14,958 nucleotides of DNA, from positions 1 through 14,958 of the forward strand of contig NWUY0300000930.1 of the NCBI GenBank assembly GCA_004151065.3. Direction: 5' to 3'. The translations under genes and the position numbers were made by a program. The notes beneath the pieces were generated by a model. The model was given only the letters and a program-made list of their open reading frames with translations. It did no database searches and was not told where the DNA came from. Source of the DNA: Larix sibirica (Eukaryota > Streptophyta > Pinopsida > Pinales > Pinaceae). This document shows positions 1 to 8,451 of this stretch, one piece after another. The number at the start of each line of letters is the position of its first letter. Within the stretch, counting starts at the first letter, position 1.

Positions 1-472
1 CATAGCTAGTTTCTTGGACAATTTCCATTAAAAGATAAGTGCTCATTGTTGTTTTTAAGTATGCGTAATTTTATGTATTATGAGTGTTTGTTTGCTAATG
101 TTAAATTGAATGGATGAGCCCATTTGAATTGTTGCAATTGAATACCTGTGAATAGCATAAGATGAGTATATTTATATGCATGAGTTTATTGTTGTGCCTG
201 TGATGAACATGTTGATGCATGCATGTTGTGTGTGTGTAATTGATTTTAATTTTGTTGTGTATTTTTTATATGCATTGCACACGCATTTAAAATCAAATGA
301 ATTTGATAATATGGCCCTAAAGGGTAATTTTAGCACCCCATGGATCCGTCATGTTCCCTCGGCCGGTCGGATTGGTGGGAGGGGACGTGACAACTAGAAC
401 ATGATAGAAGGGATTAGCTTAAGGATCTTGATTGAATAAAATTTATAGTTAAGAAGAATCATTTATATAACT
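1..472. other. AT-rich non-coding stretch with a possible LTR edge
   Basis: No coding frame here is convincing. The longest open frame (176-397) is low-complexity, T/G-rich and lacks any recognisable motif. The only notable part is a locally GC-richer block at about 340-392 that ends in GGGGACGTGACA, described separately as a possible LTR terminus. Confidence 0.5.
340..405 (+). mobile_element. possible 3' end of an LTR followed by a damaged primer-binding site
   Basis: The block ends in GGGGACGTGACA (381-392). Many plant LTR retrotransposons end their LTR in a similar G-rich ...GTGACA followed by a tRNA-iMet primer site of the type TGGTATCAGAGC. Here the following bases, ACTAGAACATGATAG, look like such a site with an internal loss of about six bases. 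No partner LTR, no gag and no target-site duplication were found, so this is a weak call. It is useful mainly because the orphan RNase H relic begins only about 80 bases further on. Confidence 0.25.
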
Positions 473-972
473 ATGAATATGTCAGCTTGGCAAATTAGAA
501 TGGAAGGGGAAGAATTCCAGTGCTGGGAATTGGAGCAAAAGAATTATACTCCCTTCTTTAATGGAGCCTTGAAAGGAAATTTAGGGGTGGTACGTGTATG
601 GGAGATTATTTCTGATCCCAATGGAAATCATGAAACAAGATTTGAGTGGGGATTATGGGAAGCCACTAATAATCAAGTGGAGGCATTGGCACTTTATTAA
701 GGACTGCAGACTCCATACTCAAGATGGATCATGAAAATTTTGGCTATAGGAGATTCGACACTCATTTTCAGACATATGAACCACTCCTTAACCCCGAAGG
801 ACTACACTTTATCAAGGTTCATCCTCGAAGTTCAAAAGGACACAAGGAGGTTTGAATTGATAGACTTATTTCAAGTTCCAAGGGCTCAAATAACTAGGTA
901 GGTCAATTGGCTAATGAAACAACTCGAATAGGTGTTGGAATGTTAAGGGAAAAGGGGGGGTTTATGACTTAA
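473..972 (+). pseudogene. orphan RNase H domain relic (RVT_3-like), catalytically dead
   Basis: Translation from 473 gives a plant retroelement RNase H (RVT_3 type). The usual DGASKGNPG motif appears as NGALKGNLG, with the first catalytic Asp replaced by Asn (codon 560-562). Next come TNNQVEALALY with the catalytic Glu kept (680-682) and AIGDS with the third acidic residue kept (752-754). The last block is VGQLANE, where the usual ADxLAN motif has lost its Asp to Gly (901-903). An in-frame TAA follows ALALY at 698-700. The frame shifts by one base near 885-893, where one A appears missing from an A-run, and a TAG follows at 895-897. No reverse transcriptase is visible upstream, so this is an isolated domain. 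Its source could be a LINE, whose RNase H at 12248-12694 is a distant relative, or an LTR element that captured an additional RNase H. It is not expressed as an enzyme. Confidence 0.8.
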
Positions 973-1410
973 TCTCACAACTCTTAATTCATTTGATAGT
1001 AGCATGAGTTCATGAGTAACCTAAATGAATGATACTAAACGAGACAACTGGTGAACCACATTCAATTTGAAGAGATGGGAATTAAAAATATTCAACCTTT
1101 TAATACTCTCACACGCTCCAATCATGGAGATGCTACATAAACATAAAGATGATAAAATGTTTTGGAAATCATTGGTGGGCTAATTCTGGACTTCTTCCTA
1201 GTTAATTTTACTTGGAAATTTGCTTGGTTTAGGGGTGATTGTGGACTCATAGGTTTAGACCCCTTTCCTTAGACTCTTCTTTGTTGGGTTATTGGGGTTT
1301 TCTTTATGTTGGTGCTTTGGGGGATCTTCTCACGTAATATAAGTCCATCCTAGGTTTCAATTTGGGTTTCTTTTAGTTATTTTTCAAGCAAATCCTAGAG
1401 GTACTAGAGT
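973..1410. other. unassigned spacer between two relics
   Basis: No intact coding frame is present. The frame used by the ATG at 1411 can be followed upstream to about 1100. It is interrupted by several stops and encodes a hydrophobic, Leu/Phe/Trp-rich stretch at about 1170-1330. That could be decayed coding sequence or simply T-rich leader DNA. I recognise no motif. Confidence 0.4.
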
Positions 1411-1809
1411 ATGGATGGGAATGCTAATTATAGGAGCTTCTCTTGTGATTCATTTGACCTACATCATGCACTACAACAGAATGAACATCTTTTGGATGAA
1501 AATAAGGTAGTTATCTCCCATCTAAAAAATAGAATTTACAGTCGGGATGAATCACGAAATTCTAAGCATGCAAAGTTATTAGAGATAAATGGCCCATTAC
1601 AAAATACAAATTGAGTAGCTTGAAGCTAAATGTGGCATGCTTTACCAATGGGTCATAGGTCTTGCTAGGAGTTCTCAATTTATGGTTTCTCATCCAAAGT
1701 TACCAATTAGGTCTACTCCAACTATTCCTAAAGATGAACACACGGTTCAGTAGGATCTAGGAGACCTAGAAATCGAACAAGTGGACCAAGAGTTTTGGTT
1801 TAATTACTA
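1411..1809 (+). pseudogene. broken frame encoding a coiled-coil-like protein of unknown family
   Basis: The frame opens with ATG at 1411 and runs 67 codons to a TGA at 1612-1614. A one-base shift near 1600-1610 (inside ACAAAATACAAATTG) leads into a second frame that continues the same charged, helical character with blocks such as LEAKCGMLYQWV and a late acidic segment near DLGDLEIEQVDQEF, ending at TAA 1807-1809. That second frame has in-frame TAG codons at about 1617 and 1759. The first part is rich in Leu, Glu, Asn, His and Lys at heptad-like spacing, consistent with a coiled coil. I do not recognise the family. It may be an accessory or gag-like part of a plant retroelement, since it lies downstream of a possible LTR edge and an RNase H relic. 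Confidence 0.4.
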
Positions 1810-4409
1810 ACTAATATCAAGCAAGAAGCCCATAATGGGCATGTTTTTTTCTAATTCTAGGTTTATCTATGTTTTGCAAAATAGTTTTGATTTTAGGTAA
1901 GTTTCTCAAAATCTATACTAGTAGGTATTTATGCTATAACTTTTTAGATGTTAGAACAACTCATCCCGTAGGCAAGAATTTTGTAGTTCAGACTCTTTTT
2001 GAAAGACTAGCTATTGAAAATAATCATTTTGTTTATATCATTATGTTATATGGTGCAACCTCAGCAACAAAGTTTAATTTAAATTATAACCATCCTAATT
2101 AATAATAATAAAAATAAAAATAAAAAATAAAAATCATGAGATGTTATCATTCAACATGCGAGTATCCTAAAAAATATTGTTGACAACACAATACCAAGCC
2201 TTTCCTTGACCTCTAATGCTCATGACTTCTATCTGGTATGTGTCTCCACTTTGGGTAGGGCCCACCTTTTTATAGTTGATTATCATCTTCTTCAACTTGT
2301 TTTTTGCAATATTTATGTGCATGCACCTATAGGATTTATCAAACATGATTCATCCATAGTCTATTGGTGTCATGTCCCTTTATTTCCCAAAGGAAACTAA
2401 GGTTAGTACCTTAGTTTTGTTGATTCTAACCATGTATGAGCATTTTGTAAAACTTTTAGGGAAAAATTTAGGGGTGAAATTTAGTCCATGGGCTAATTTT
2501 TTATGATTTTTTCCAAAAAATATTTGTCAATTTCCTTTTTATTATAAAATGATTTGCCCAAATTCCATAGGATAAAAATATTTTACTCTAAACATTGCCA
2601 AAATTGTCCAAAAACTATGTTAGATCCTTAGAAATTTGAATGTTTTTACAAAAGTATTGCCGAACATTTATGGTTGTAATATTAAGGATTAGTAAGATCC
2701 ACTAAGGTTTATACACTTTAAGAAAAATATGGATCTTTAAAATTCTCCCTGTGGATTCCCATTACATGAGGATGATCACCCTATAATTCAACTTTCACTA
2801 TCTTTAATGCTTTGCCAATGTAGTATATTACATATAGCAACAAAGAGCATATAGAAAACACATCCTTGATAGTGCAAGATTGAGTATATATGCTTGTGCA
2901 CAGATAGATTAACCCTTTCTTCTTTTATGCTCTACTTGTCTTGACTCCAAATTAAGGTAGGAGGTTCCTTGTGAAAAAAACATGTCTATATATACGTTAG
3001 AATGTCCCACAACATTTTTCTTTGAGGATTCATTATGCGAAGTTCTCATCATGTCAACAATCTGAATAGGGATATCTTATTCCTCCATAAGCTCGACTAA
3101 TATACCACATCAATCCATGTCGCACTCCCATGGAACTTTTGCACGACACTTCTAAAAAAACAATTAAGTCCTGTATGTTTTTTAGGTATTCTAGAGTACC
3201 ATATTTATTATTGTCCTTGGCTTCAACTATCTTATCTTTGGATGTATATGTTGATTCAACTTCTATCTTGGAGGAAGAATTTAAAATCTACCAAATCAAA
3301 CCTATATTTAGTGTATTTTTCCACTAACCTTAGTTATGTGGCCTCATGATTGACTATTTCTAACTCTTTAACATATTTCTCCATTAGCGTAGGGACAACT
3401 TGCTAGATTTAAGTTTCTATTGATGATGCAATGCTGATATAAATTCCCCCTTACTTTTGAATGTTTTTTCAAATATAATTATCCTCTTAAACCCCTCTAG
3501 AGAAGACTACAAACATAAATGTCTCATGTTTGTATGAGTTCAAACCTATTTGGATATTGAGTTTGGTCCTTCCTATTAGAACCTAGAACTGCATTACATA
3601 ATATCAAGTCCCATACACTAAATTATGGTGCCACCTAAGAGGCTACCCATCATCACCACATCAACTTTCCTCTTGCTTTAGGATTGTTTTTTTACATCTC
3701 AAGTGGGTAATCCATGAATGTTGTCTACGATATTTGATCTAAGCTAAAAAAGAATGGCAAATTAGGAAACATGAAACTTACAAGTTTAATTTGAATAAGT
3801 AGCTAGAATCAAGAGTATTAGTGCCTATGTAATCTTTATGCAACACACTAAGACTCAAATGAGAGGTGAAGAAGCTTATCAAGGCTAAGAATGGATCCTT
3901 CTATGTAGGTAAATTGGATTAATCTAAATTTTGAAGAAAGGAATTCTTATCAACATAATAGCCACTCTTATACAATCATCCATTCACAAATAAAGCAATA
4001 AATCAAATTCATGCAAAGGATCATAAACCAAAATATTAGATATAGAATTCTTCATCTTAAACTATCAAGGAAATTACACATTAAATATTAAGAAACAAAA
4101 TTTACTATTAACTTCAAATTGCAACCCCAATACATGAATATGATTTACATAATGAGAAGAGAGGTCATGGAACAGCCAATATTACAAGGTTCATTGCAAT
4201 CTCCAAAAGATAGTACATTTAGTTTGGGGTTCCAATACCTTAATCATCTTCATCACCTGCTTAAATAGATAATTGATAGATTAATCATCTTTGGATGTGT
4301 CAAAGAAGATCAATCATGTTACAATTAAAGCCTTTATTATATCCTTAACCATAGACAAGTATATTGACCAAGAGCTTATTTGACATGGTCAACATAGATA
4401 TTCACTTCT
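1810..4409. other. AT-rich intergenic DNA, nothing assignable
   Basis: About 2.6 kb of AT-rich sequence. The open frames here (for example around 1869-2102, 2206-2400 and 3130-3327) are short, low-complexity and without recognisable domains. The only structure seen is an A/T microsatellite at 2099-2134. The minus strand at about 3480-3760 has scattered short open stretches that might be old transposon coding sequence, but I could not assign them. Confidence 0.5.
2099..2134. repeat. A/T-rich microsatellite
   Basis: AAT units grade into AAAAT/AAAAAT units (AATAATAAT, then AAAAATAAAAATAAAAAAT). This is a simple-sequence tract, possibly the remnant of a retroposon A-tail. No element body could be recognised immediately upstream. 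Confidence 0.75.
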
Positions 4410-4800
4410 TTAGCTCCATTGTCGAAAAAGAAAGCCTCCTTCTTTGTCTTGAAACCAATGCCTCCTAGTTTTATGCTTTCCTACTTTCATGGAATTTCCC
4501 ATAAATTCATGGGCCTTATTCATTATTTTAGTCTTTAGGTTATTATTGGCCATTGGCACATATGACCATGCATGCTTAAAATTATTATAACATAATCTTA
4601 TGAAAACTCTATAATCTCCATTAAGAACATATGTCATTTTCTTGTGTTCTCCAAACAATCTAACAACCATCAACGAACAATATGCATCAAACTAGTTTTT
4701 TATTGAACATTTAGACATTTCATCTTCTTTAATATGTGGCACTTTGTGATAGATCTCCCTATCATTTAGCCACTTCCATCAGATTGTATGGCTCGTTCCC
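4410..4800 (-). pseudogene. unidentified minus-strand coding relic
   Basis: On the minus strand an 87-codon frame (4673 down to 4410) has balanced amino-acid composition, unlike the biased frames around it. It includes MVVRLFGEHKKMTYVLNGDY and ends near WFQDKEGGFLFRQWS. The same frame extends upstream to about 4800 through a TAG (near 4694) and a TGA (near 4790), with coding-like text such as WKWLNDREIYHKVPH. The ratio of coherent text to stops suggests a decayed gene or transposon ORF of at least 130 codons. I cannot name the family and see no catalytic motif. Confidence 0.35.
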
Positions 4801-5201
4801 TTTCCAAAAGGTCCTCATTACCTATAATATCCTATCACAACCAAAGATGTGGCATGTTGAAGCCCACACTACAATTGTCATAAATCCTTTCCTAGCTTAT
4901 CCACAACCATTGGACTTCTTCTTAAATTATTTATGCCACATGCACCAACGGAATATAGCCTTTGGATCTTATAAGTAAAAATGCCTCCCCTTTATACTTG
5001 GGTAATAATCTCAATCTATGGTACTCTAGTTTTCCATAACTATCACATACGATAAATTTGGAGCTGAACTACCATGCCCAAAGCCATATGTTAGTGCTAA
5101 GCCTTAGTCCACCTTGGGTTCCAACTATCTATGATAAATCCACATAGAAATAATAAAGTGATGTTTCCTTGCTACATATCTTGGGTCAAGCCTTGGGTGT
5201 C
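4801..5201. other. unassigned spacer
   Basis: No supported coding frame or repeat. The plus-strand open frame at 4736-4978 overlaps the minus-strand relic and shows no domain. It is taken as chance. Confidence 0.45.
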
Positions 5202-5462
5202 GATGTGGAGGTAGAGGGATTCAACAAAATCATGGAGTGGAGACTAGAGGCAATGCACTCCACATTCTACATCAAAGGAAACCTTGGTTCTTGATGTGTA
5301 GGTAGAGGGATTCAACAAAATCATGGAGTGGAGGATAGAGGCTTTGCACTCCACATTATGCACACTAACGTTGATGAAAATGGGGAGATGTGGAGGTAGA
5401 GGGATTCAACAAAATCATGGAGTGGAGGCTAGAGGTCCACATCAAAGGAAAGTGGATGAAAA
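5202..5462. repeat. three imperfect tandem copies of a ~91-94 bp unit
   Basis: A conserved core, GATGTGGAGGTAGAGGGATT followed by CAACAAAATCATGGAGTGGAG, starts at 5202, 5293 and 5387, giving spacings of 91 and 94 bases. Secondary elements recur in the spacers: GCACTCCACATT after copies 1 and 2, ATCAAAGGAAA after copies 1 and 3, and GATGAAAATGG before and after copy 3. The pattern suggests duplication of a whole unit followed by local deletions. Purines dominate on the plus strand. Function unknown; it may be a tandem repeat inside an LTR or spacer. Confidence 0.85.
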
Positions 5463-5990
5463 TGGTAGAGGATAATGCAAATACAAAGGTGCAACAATAG
5501 TGTAATGTATGGGGTGAAGGATGATGCACATGTATAGGTGCGACAAGAGTGTGATGTAGAGGTGCAACAAGAGCGTTATATAGAGGGCAGAGGATGACAA
5601 AAAATGCAAAAAGAATAAATGGTAAGGCGACTCAAAATGATGCACATGGAGAGACAATGAGGGGGGGAGAAGGAATGCAAAGTGAAGCTGGATGCAAAAT
5701 GTGGAGAAGGTGAAAGGCATAATTTGGAGTGTAGAAGAAAGACAAGATTGCAAGTGGGACTTAAGGGAGCTCCACCTTTCTCATTTGAGAAATTGGATAA
5801 TTCTTGAAGCAATGTGGAAAGGGATTGGTCTAATACCTAGGAGTTTGGTATAAGGAAAAGAAATGAGCAAGACTGGAGAAAATGACGATAAGAAAAGAAT
5901 ATAAGAAGAAAAGGGAAACTTGTGGATTGGAAATTGATAGATTTTGTCCAGTTCACCATAAAATTTGACTGATCATTTTGTGCGCCAACA
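5463..5990 (-). mobile_element. possible minus-strand LTR segment
   Basis: Read on the minus strand, a purine run (CAAAGGGAG) is followed by TGTTGG, whose first base is 5990. This arrangement resembles a polypurine tract joined to the TG of a copia-type LTR. About 400 bases further along the minus strand is CTCTATATAACG (around 5575-5586), a plausible TATA box. No coding sequence of the parent element was recognised on the 6000-6100 side, and the other LTR end was not found. Weak call. The open frames on the minus strand here are pyrimidine-biased artefacts rather than genes. Confidence 0.22.
5487..5580. repeat. second, shorter imperfect tandem repeat
   Basis: Three related ~23-base units, AGGTGCAACAATAGTGTAATG, AGGTGCGACAAGAGTGTGATG and AGGTGCAACAAGAGCGTTAT, start at 5487, 5536 and 5560. 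The first two also share flanking GGATAATGCA / GGATGATGCA. This is separate in sequence from the ~91 bp family just upstream. Confidence 0.75.
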
Positions 5991-6453
5991 CTCCCTTTGA
6001 GTTGAAACAATTGCAATAGTGATCTCAAGCCTCAATGCCAAGACATGTGGTGGTCGATTCTACTATATGGAGGTCTCTCTTGAATTCCCCACCTTGATGA
6101 AAGGACACACTAATATGTGTTAATTTTTTTTATTTCAACACTATATAAAATAATTCCTACTATTTTTCCTTACTTAAATTTTAATTTCAGCCCACTGATT
6201 ATTTTACACTTGTTGCAATCTATTAATAGTAAATACTGACATAAGCAAAATAGGAAACATATCACAAAAACACAAAATCAACTTTTCATTAAATAAATTC
6301 CAAGCTTACAAGGACTCCCTTACTGGAAAAATGGCCCTGAGAAATTATATAGAAAACCTAGCAATTATGCCCCACATAAGACAAATCTTCAACCTGTAAA
6401 ATTGCCCCATAAATCTACAGCAAAAAGCCTAATTTTTTGCAATGTTAACATAC
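5991..6453. other. AT-rich unassigned stretch, possibly LTR or element edge
   Basis: No coding frame. On the minus strand it reads like untranslated or LTR DNA, including a G-rich CAAGGTGGGGAATTC near 6090-6105 that resembles the polypurine region of some plant LTR elements. Nothing firm. Confidence 0.3.
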
Positions 6454-6602
6454 CATATGGCTTGTACGGTCCAACATTACACTCTATACGGCCTATACGA
6501 AAATCCATATGGTCATGTTTGTACGACTGCATGGATCTGTAAACTATGTTCACACGACTATATGGCTTGTCCGTACAGTCTGTCTCTATGGTTCATACGG
6601 TC
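6454..6602. repeat. clustered array of short TAYGG-type motifs
   Basis: About eleven variants of one short motif occur in 149 bases: CATATGG (6454), GTACGG (6464), ATACGG (6486), ATACGA (6495), CATATGG (6506), GTACGA (6521), ACACGA (6552), TATATGG (6559), CCGTACAG (6571), CTATGG (6586) and ATACGG (6595). Many are palindromic at their centre (GTAC, CATATG) and many are followed by C/T-rich bases such as GGTC, GGCC or GACT. The flanking DNA lacks them. If the surrounding DNA is a minus-strand LTR, the array lies downstream of its TATA box, in the R/U5 part. Confidence 0.6.
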
Positions 6603-7018
6603 TTTCTACACTAGAAAAACCAACTCCTCCTGAGTTAGTTTAGTTGCTTCTTCACCCTAAATGTTGCCTCTTTCTCTCTCTTACCCAAGAGATTAAAAAT
6701 AAATAAAAATCCTTCTCCTAATTGTCCACTCAATGCTTGAGTTTTCTCTTGAAATAATGATGTGTCTTCTCCTCTCCCCTTAACTCCCTTTTATACTTTT
6801 GGGATGAACAAAAACCCTAACTTTAATGGTTGATATTAGATCTCATTCACTTAAGATCAACGGTTGTGATTCATTTGATTAACTTAAATCACTAAATCCC
6901 ATAACTTAGTATTTTCTCCAAATTTATTCCAATTAATTATAAAAGAACATTCACTTTAAAAAATCCTTTAATTAAAATAAGGTGTTTCATCTTTAACTCT
7001 CAACATATTATGTTAATA
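6603..7018 (-). mobile_element. probable continuation of the copia 3' LTR, left of the LINE
   Basis: On the minus strand this segment carries a TATA box (TATAAAAG, 6795-6788) followed by a purine-rich GGGAG leader and a T/A-rich, non-coding region, as expected of the U3/R part of an LTR. Its orientation matches the copia element whose 3' LTR begins at 13244 and is cut by the LINE tail at about 13136. A 12-base exact inverted match (6949-6960 with 13144-13155) and a direct-repeat candidate tie the two flanks together. The lower boundary of the LTR was not located. The identity of this half is inference from context. Confidence 0.42.
6788..6795 (-). promoter_or_regulatory. candidate LTR TATA box
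   Basis: The minus strand reads AGTATAAAAGGGAG. A TATA box of this form is typical of plant LTR promoters, and it lies in the correct orientation for the copia LTR proposed here. No experimental support. Confidence 0.4.
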
Positions 7019-7180
7019 ACAGTTTCTCCCCGCAGCCTGTGACTGAGTGCATTCTTGAGGTCGTGCTCTGATCTAAACCGATCGTCGATCGTGGTTCGGT
7101 CCTGGGCTTTCGACAGATCCTCACCTACAGAAAGGAATCTTAATCGATGCCTTTAGCTAGGGCTCGGGACCCGCCCCTTG
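7019..7180 (+). other. LINE 5' untranslated region / internal promoter region
   Basis: This GC-richer leader precedes the ORF1 ATG. It contains the palindrome-like CGATCGTCGATCG (7080-7092) and a short upstream ATG at 7147 that opens a 19-codon frame overlapping the ORF1 start. LINEs use internal promoters in this region, but no specific promoter motif was recognised. Confidence 0.6.
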
Positions 7181-8408
7181 ATGGCCTTCGATGGAGACCC
7201 TGACCCCTCTCCCCCTCCACTTGAGCTCAGCGAATTCATGAAGCTCATCTTTGCGCAAGGAAAAAAGACCCTGTCGGCTTCTCAAAAAAAAAAACTGTGC
7301 TCTTAATCTCTCGGAACGAGGCTTAATCGGTCAATTCATAGGTTGTGGCCCTCTCCAAAATCTACTGACAATTGGGTTCAAAAAAATGGGAGACCCCTAA
7401 TCTCGGAGGATGTCAACTCTTATGTCTTAGGAAAGGGATTCTTCGCTTTTGTCTTCGAAATCAAGCATGATCGAGAGCTAATTTTCAAGAATGGGTCATA
7501 CTTCATGGACCACAAGGGCTCTACCTGAACAAATGGAATCCAGACTTCGATCTGACTCAAGATGTCCCCTCCGTAGTTCCGGTTTGGGTGAGACTCCCGT
7601 ACCTCCCTCTCCACTGTTGGAATCCTGAATCATTAGAAGCCATCAGGAACGTCCTCGGAAAATACATAGACAAAGCTGACAGGAAGAATCAATACTCATG
7701 CGCAAGGATCTGCGTTGAAGTTGACCTCGAGCATGGACTCCCAGAAGCTATAAACCTCACCATGGTAGGCTGGTCTCACATCCAGGAGCTTGATTATGAG
7801 CAAATCCCATTCAAATGCAGGTACTTCCATGAATATGGGCACTTCGCTCGATATTACAAAAAAAACCCATAGATATGGACTCATAAGGGAAAAAGGATCA
7901 ATGGACAACCATTCAAAAAAATCATAATCCCATATATGGACCAAATATCCTCTCAAAAGAAAGTCAAGGCACGAGAAAGAACCCCCAGCAACAAAAATCC
8001 ATGGCCACTAATAATGAGAATAGATTCAAAATCCTCGGAACTCCAAAAGCTCAAGAAACCCATGAAGCCCCCAAAGAAGGAGAAATCCCTGAACATCAGG
8101 AATCCCAAGACGTCCCTCAGATCCATGAATCCCCAAAACACCCCCAACCCCATAATATCTCAATCCCTAAAAAAATCAAAGAAACACCCTCTCCTTACTA
8201 CTCATACATCACCAAATCCAGATCTGTAGCCTCCCCCACCTCTTCGGAAGACTTTGTAGACAAATCTTCCAAAAAACTAGGGTAGAAATTGAGCAAAGAT
8301 ATAAGAGAAGAAGAAGATGAACATGAAAAGACTCAAGGATCTCAAGCAACACTTGACATGGCATTCAACAGAAACACCAGAGCCAGGATAGCAGGAAATA
8401 AAATGTGA
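7181..8408 (+). pseudogene. LINE ORF1: DUF4283 nucleic-acid-binding protein, frameshifted
   Basis: ORF1 of plant L1 elements encodes the RNA-binding chaperone of the RNP. The ATG at 7181 is chosen because it opens a Pro/Glu-rich N-terminus in frame with later domain sequence. DUF4283 can be followed through NLSERGLIGQFIGCGP, DNWVQKNGRPLISEDVNSY, VVPVWVRLPYLPLHCWNPES and CARICVEVDLEHGLPEAI, to a zinc knuckle at 7816-7857. The tail includes the DQWTTIQKN and NENRFKIL blocks common to these proteins and ends at TGA 8406-8408. Frame changes occur at an A11 run (7284-7294, one A extra), near 7350 (one base lost), at GGG 7516-7518 (one G lost) and at an A8 run (7858-7865, one A lost). In-frame TAA (7884) and TAG (8283) codons add to this. 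No functional protein is expected. Confidence 0.9.
7816..7857 (+). other. degenerate CCHC zinc knuckle in ORF1
   Basis: The spacing C-x2-C-x4-H-x4-C is preserved, but only Cys1 (7816-7818) and His (7840-7842) remain. Cys2 is Phe (TTC, 7825-7827) and Cys3 is Tyr (TAC, 7855-7857). Both changes are single-base G-to-T or G-to-A changes from TGC. The knuckle could not bind zinc. Confidence 0.85.
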
Positions 8409-8451
8409 GACACGCCAGGGGGATGGGCGCCTCTATTTACAATAGTAAATA

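Noticed and set aside
176-397. 73-codon plus-strand open frame
   Set aside because: T/G-rich low-complexity translation without motifs. It also overlaps a likely LTR edge, so it is taken as chance.
2206-3327. Short plus-strand open frames at 2206-2400 and 3130-3327
   Set aside because: Short, hydrophobic, AT-driven translations without similarity to anything I recognise.
5202-5580. CRISPR array
   Set aside because: The repeats are few, imperfect and of unequal length, with related spacers. There are no cas genes, and the context is a plant genome.
5442-5812. Two overlapping minus-strand open frames of 103 and 78 codons
   Set aside because: They arise from a strongly purine-biased plus strand and give Leu/Ser/His/Pro-rich repetitive text. 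Part of the longer one is just the tandem repeat read backwards.
6442-6633. 63-codon plus-strand open frame over the TAYGG motif array
   Set aside because: Its Tyr/Cys/His-rich text is produced by the repeated short motif. No domain is visible.
7858-7865. A8 run as a programmed ribosomal frameshift site
   Set aside because: Other disruptions and stops lie nearby, and plant LINE ORF1 is normally a single frame. Loss of one A is a simpler explanation.
7936-8229. 97-codon frame inside LINE ORF1 and its antisense partners
   Set aside because: The frame with the NENRFKIL block (8001-8285) matches the expected ORF1 C-terminus. The other is a Pro/Lys-rich shadow in the wrong frame.
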